From Arenibaculum pallidiluteum (GTDB lineage Bacteria > Pseudomonadota > Alphaproteobacteria > Azospirillales > Azospirillaceae): a stretch of DNA of 64,000 nucleotides. The translations under genes were made by a program, and so were the position numbers. The stretch lies in contig NZ_JAFIQU010000022.1 of NCBI RefSeq assembly GCF_017355985.1, positions 24,318 to 88,317 of the forward strand. The letters are read 5' to 3'. Below the pieces are notes generated by a model. It ran no database searches. It worked only from the letters and a program-made list of their open reading frames with translations, and was not told the DNA's origin. Position 1 is the first letter of the stretch. Every line of letters begins with the position of its first letter. Positions 61,539-64,000 of this stretch are shown here, piece by piece.

Positions 61539-62270
61539 TCAGGCGTAGCGCAGGTGCTCGTGGACACCGTCGCCGAGGTTGAAGAGCGCGTCGACTATGC
61601 TCAGGCCGGGAAGGAAGGCCGAGCCGGGCTGCTGATAGGGGCGAGGCCGGTATTCCCGGACATGCAGCGCGATGCCTGCCCGGGCGAACTTCTCGGGGTC
61701 CTGGTAGTTCTGCCCCCCGCCGCCCGAGACATAGCCCGTGCCGCCGGCCGCCTTGACGAGTTCGATGATGCGGTCGTCGCGACAGGAATCCACCGCGTAG
61801 GAGCTCGAGACCTGCAGCCGGCAGGAAAGGCCGAGATGCCGCGCGAGCCTCGTGACGGCCTCGATGTTGAACTCGCAGAGATACTCCGTCTCCAGGGACA
61901 GGATTTCGGCGGCCAAATCCATGGCCTCATCGAATTTCGGCGCCCGGCGGTACGTGTGCCGCAGGGTCTGCAGGTGGCGCCGGCGCCAGTTGGGGTCGGC
62001 GAACTTCACGTCCCTGATGAGCTGCCGCTCGCCGCGGGAGACCGGGATCGACAGCCATGTCCCGTCATTCGGCGAATGGATCCGCGTGCGGGAAACGTAG
62101 CTGCGGCCCTGGGGGAACTGCACGTCGTCGAGAAAGACGAAGATGTCGGCCTGGGCCATCTTCGCGAAGTACCCGAGCCAGGGCAGATAGTTGGGCTGAT
62201 GGACGGCGACCGTGACGGGGCGGTCCTCGTCCGGACGGACATCGGGCAGAGGGGCAAGTGACGTTTGCAT
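61539..62270 (-). CDS. WbqC-family protein
   Basis: WbqC-like protein of 243 residues. The diagnostic start is TVAVHQPNYLPWLGYFAKMA then DIFVFLDDVQFPQGRSYVSR, with later GGGGQNYQDPEKF and FLPGLSIVDALFNLG. The family occurs in O-antigen and capsule loci; its reaction is not firmly known, though a role in forming or transferring acyl or amino groups on sugars has been proposed. The start at 62270 is chosen from homology; the frame reaches 62435. It is divergent from the third beta-helix gene. Confidence 0.85.
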   Translation of the reverse strand: MQTSLAPLPDVRPDEDRPVTVAVHQPNYLPWLGYFAKMAQADIFVFLDDVQFPQGRSYVSRTRIHSPNDGTWLSIPVSRGERQLIRDVKFADPNWRRRHLQTLRHTYRRAPKFDEAMDLAAEILSLETEYLCEFNIEAVTRLARHLGLSCRLQVSSSYAVDSCRDDRIIELVKAAGGTGYVSGGGGQNYQDPEKFARAGIALHVREYRPRPYQQPGSAFLPGLSIVDALFNLGDGVHEHLRYA

Positions 62271-62539
62271 CACCGGCTTCGCGCCTCCGATGGAGGGGGG
62301 CCCCGCCCTGGGGGGACGAGCGGCGCCGGGTCCCGCATCCGGGCCCGGCGGTCCGTCGCGCGGACGAAAATGACAATAACCATGTATGGATGAAAAGAAA
62401 ATATACCCGATTCCCATAGGCCTGCCTTTTTGCAACTGCTTCCGGCCGCAGGATCGGACCAGGCACGGGCGCCGCAGCAGATCAATGCCGCCTGGGGAGG
62501 AGAGGCGTGCATCGCGCCTGAAGGACCTTCGACACCACG

Positions 62540-62562
62540 GATCTTTTCGGTTATCTTACCGA
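62540..62562 (+). promoter_or_regulatory. TTATCTTACC element before third beta-helix gene
   Basis: The stretch includes ATCTTTTCGG and GTTATCTTACCGA; its core GTTATCTTACCG is the exact reverse complement of CGGTAAGATAAC before wzc. It lies about 45 bases upstream of the start at 62607. Confidence 0.45.
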
Positions 62563-62606
62563 GGCTTCAGGAGGTCGTCCGCTCCGCCCCTGCGAAGGAG
62601 GAGGGC

Positions 62607-63872
62607 ATGCCCGGCGATACCAGCGGCTCCGGCATCCGCGGGATCGAGGCTCCGGCATCGGGAGGCCTCGCCAGGAAGATGCTCCTCGCCGCCGCCCTGA
62701 CACTGGCCGCGCTCGTGCTTCCGGCGTTTCTGGTGCCTTCTGACGATGCGCGCCTGGGCCTTCCCGGCGAAGGTCCTGCCCTCCCGGATCTGCACGTGTC
62801 CACGTTGGGATCGGACGAAGGTGCAGGAACGGCATCCTCGCCTTTTCGCACGATCGAAAGGGCTGCTAGGGCGGCGCGGCCGGGTACCACCGTGCGTGTC
62901 GCTCCGGGTACCTACGAGGGCGGCTTCACGACGGACAGGAGCGGCACCGCGCGGGACCCCATACGCTTCGTCTCGGATGTGCGTTGGGGCGCCAGGATCG
63001 TTCCGCCGGAGAACTCCGCAAGCCCCGTCGCCTGGAACAACAGCGGCGACCATGTCCGCATCGAGGGCTTCGAGGTCGATGGCACCGGACATCGGTCCGG
63101 TACGCCCTGGCGGCTCGGTATCTATACCACCGGCACGGGATCGGTCGTCGTGGGCAACAAGGTGCACCACATCGCCACGAGGCCCGACGCGGCGGCGGAG
63201 CCGGATGGTGGCGCCGGTATCGAGGGGGACGGATACAAAGGCGGCACGGGGATCAGGATCCTCGACAACCTCGTTCACCACATCGGACCCGGCATCGGAT
63301 CGACCAATCTGATCCAGGGCATCTATCACACGGGCACCGGCGTCGTGTCCGGCAACCTGGTCCACAACGTCGCTGCGGCAGGGATCAGCCTCTGGCACGA
63401 CGTCCGCTCGGTCGATGTCGTCAACAACACCGTGTTCCGATCCGACTTCGGCATCTGGGTCGGCGGAGGCGATTACGTCACGGGCTCGGGACCGGCCGAC
63501 GACATCCGGGTCCTCAACAACCTAGTCTACGACAACGCGCGCTACGGAATCGCCGAAGGCGGCGACACCGGCAGGAGCAACGTCTACGAAAGCAACCTGG
63601 TGCATGGGAACGGGACCGACTGGCGGCTCCAGAACGGGCTGACGCATGTGCGCTCCATCGCGGCGGACCCGGGTTTCGTGCATTACGACCCGGCCGGGAA
63701 CGGCGACTACCGCCTGTCGGCCGGTTCCCCCGCCATCGACGCGGGAACCGCGCTCATCCCGGACGCGGAAGGGGACGGGGACCTTCTCCGCGTCCAGGGG
63801 CGCGCGCCGGATATCGGCGCCTACGAGCGCCGCTCCGACGGCGGGGAAAGCTCGCTGGCCGACCGGCGGTAG
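62607..63872 (+). CDS. Beta-helix protein with Sec signal or membrane anchor
   Basis: Third beta-helix paralogue, 421 residues. Unlike the first two it has an N-terminal hydrophobic segment (MLLAAALTLAALVLPAFLV, about residues 27-45), suggesting Sec export or an inner-membrane anchor, and it has no RTX repeats or type I tail. The helix domain is clearly homologous (VAPGTYEGGFTTDRSGTA, IYTTGTGSVVVGNKVHHI, GISLWHDVRSVDVVNNTVF, GIWVGGGDYVTGSGPADD, PDIGAYER). AAGGAGGAG precedes the ATG by 2-6 bases. It lies at the right border of the locus. It may act on the polymer in the periplasm. Confidence 0.85.
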   Translation: MPGDTSGSGIRGIEAPASGGLARKMLLAAALTLAALVLPAFLVPSDDARLGLPGEGPALPDLHVSTLGSDEGAGTASSPFRTIERAARAARPGTTVRVAPGTYEGGFTTDRSGTARDPIRFVSDVRWGARIVPPENSASPVAWNNSGDHVRIEGFEVDGTGHRSGTPWRLGIYTTGTGSVVVGNKVHHIATRPDAAAEPDGGAGIEGDGYKGGTGIRILDNLVHHIGPGIGSTNLIQGIYHTGTGVVSGNLVHNVAAAGISLWHDVRSVDVVNNTVFRSDFGIWVGGGDYVTGSGPADDIRVLNNLVYDNARYGIAEGGDTGRSNVYESNLVHGNGTDWRLQNGLTHVRSIAADPGFVHYDPAGNGDYRLSAGSPAIDAGTALIPDAEGDGDLLRVQGRAPDIGAYERRSDGGESSLADRR

Positions 63873-63910
63873 CAGGGGCGCGCCCGCTTCCCCGCGCCGG
63901 GGCTGTGTCT

Positions 63911-64000
63911 TTACTCGACGGTGACGCTCTTGGCGAGGTTTCTGGGCTGGTCGACGTCGGTGCCCTTGGCGACGGCCGTGTGATAGGCCAGGAGCTGCAT
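63911..64000 (-). CDS. glmS: Glucosamine-fructose-6-phosphate aminotransferase GlmS, C-terminal end
   Basis: Only the last 29 codons and the TAA are in the window. They read QLLAYHTAVAKGTDVDQPRN then LAKSVTVE, the invariant C-terminus of GlmS. The enzyme makes glucosamine-6-phosphate from fructose-6-phosphate and Gln, the first step toward UDP-GlcNAc, the precursor of the WbpA pathway encoded to the left. The rest lies to the right of the window. Confidence 0.93.
   Translation of the reverse strand: MQLLAYHTAVAKGTDVDQPRNLAKSVTVE

Overview
This is a GC-rich (by eye well over 60 %) chromosomal window from an alphaproteobacterium. Several genes (a DUF2267 protein, an NrsF-type anti-sigma partner, a FadR-type regulator with a branched-chain-amino-acid-type ABC transporter, a GlmS C-terminus) look like those of Hyphomicrobiales, perhaps Methylobacteriaceae. 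That placement rests on protein appearance only. No rRNA, tRNA or CRISPR array was recognised.

Left third (1-28.5 kb). A hybrid histidine kinase cut by the window edge is followed by a patatin-like lipase and a large double histidine kinase. A strip of decaying genes lies at 6.7-8.4 kb: a frameshifted PPOX flavoprotein, a truncated RidA, a twice-frameshifted transposition-type ATPase and an RTX scrap. Next come a DUF2267 protein and a phosphotransferase. From 20.0 down to 10.5 kb runs a leftward catabolic block: FAA hydrolase, alpha/beta hydrolase, DUF1636, amidohydrolase, a complete Liv-type ABC importer, an SDR and a small lipoprotein-like protein. A FadR-type regulator is divergent from it, and the gap between them carries four exact copies of TGGNTCAC. 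A TPP riboswitch with thiD, small secreted proteins, a frameshifted PhoD phosphatase and a CHASE4-like/GGDEF/EAL protein complete this part.

Right half (28.5-64 kb) is an exopolysaccharide or O-antigen locus. It opens with two nearly identical beta-helix proteins, one RTX-type, and closes with a third paralogue carrying a Sec signal. Between them lie genes for a WbpA/WbpB-WbpD/WbpE-like route to a diacetamido uronic acid (with WbpB and WbpD fused), a Wzy/WaaL-like polymerase or ligase, two glycosyltransferases, a ceramidase-family N-deacylase followed by an AAC(3)-like N-acyltransferase, a Wzx flippase, a NodB-like deacetylase, a Wzc-type chain-length/tyrosine kinase, an AsnB-like amidotransferase, a nucleotidyltransferase, a second sugar aminotransferase, a polyprenyl-phosphate sugar transferase, a second nucleotide-sugar dehydrogenase, an epimerase, two methyltransferases and a WbqC protein. 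An alpha/beta hydrolase and an ECF sigma/NrsF pair sit inside this locus. No wza-like outer-membrane exporter is visible.

The sugar genes plausibly work together: nucleotide sugars are made and amidated, transferred to lipid, flipped by Wzx, polymerised by Wzy under Wzc control, and their amino groups may be re-acylated. The beta-helix proteins are good candidates for binding or modifying the polymer outside the cell. AT-rich TTATCTT/AAGATAA elements recur upstream of several of these transcription units, suggesting shared control.
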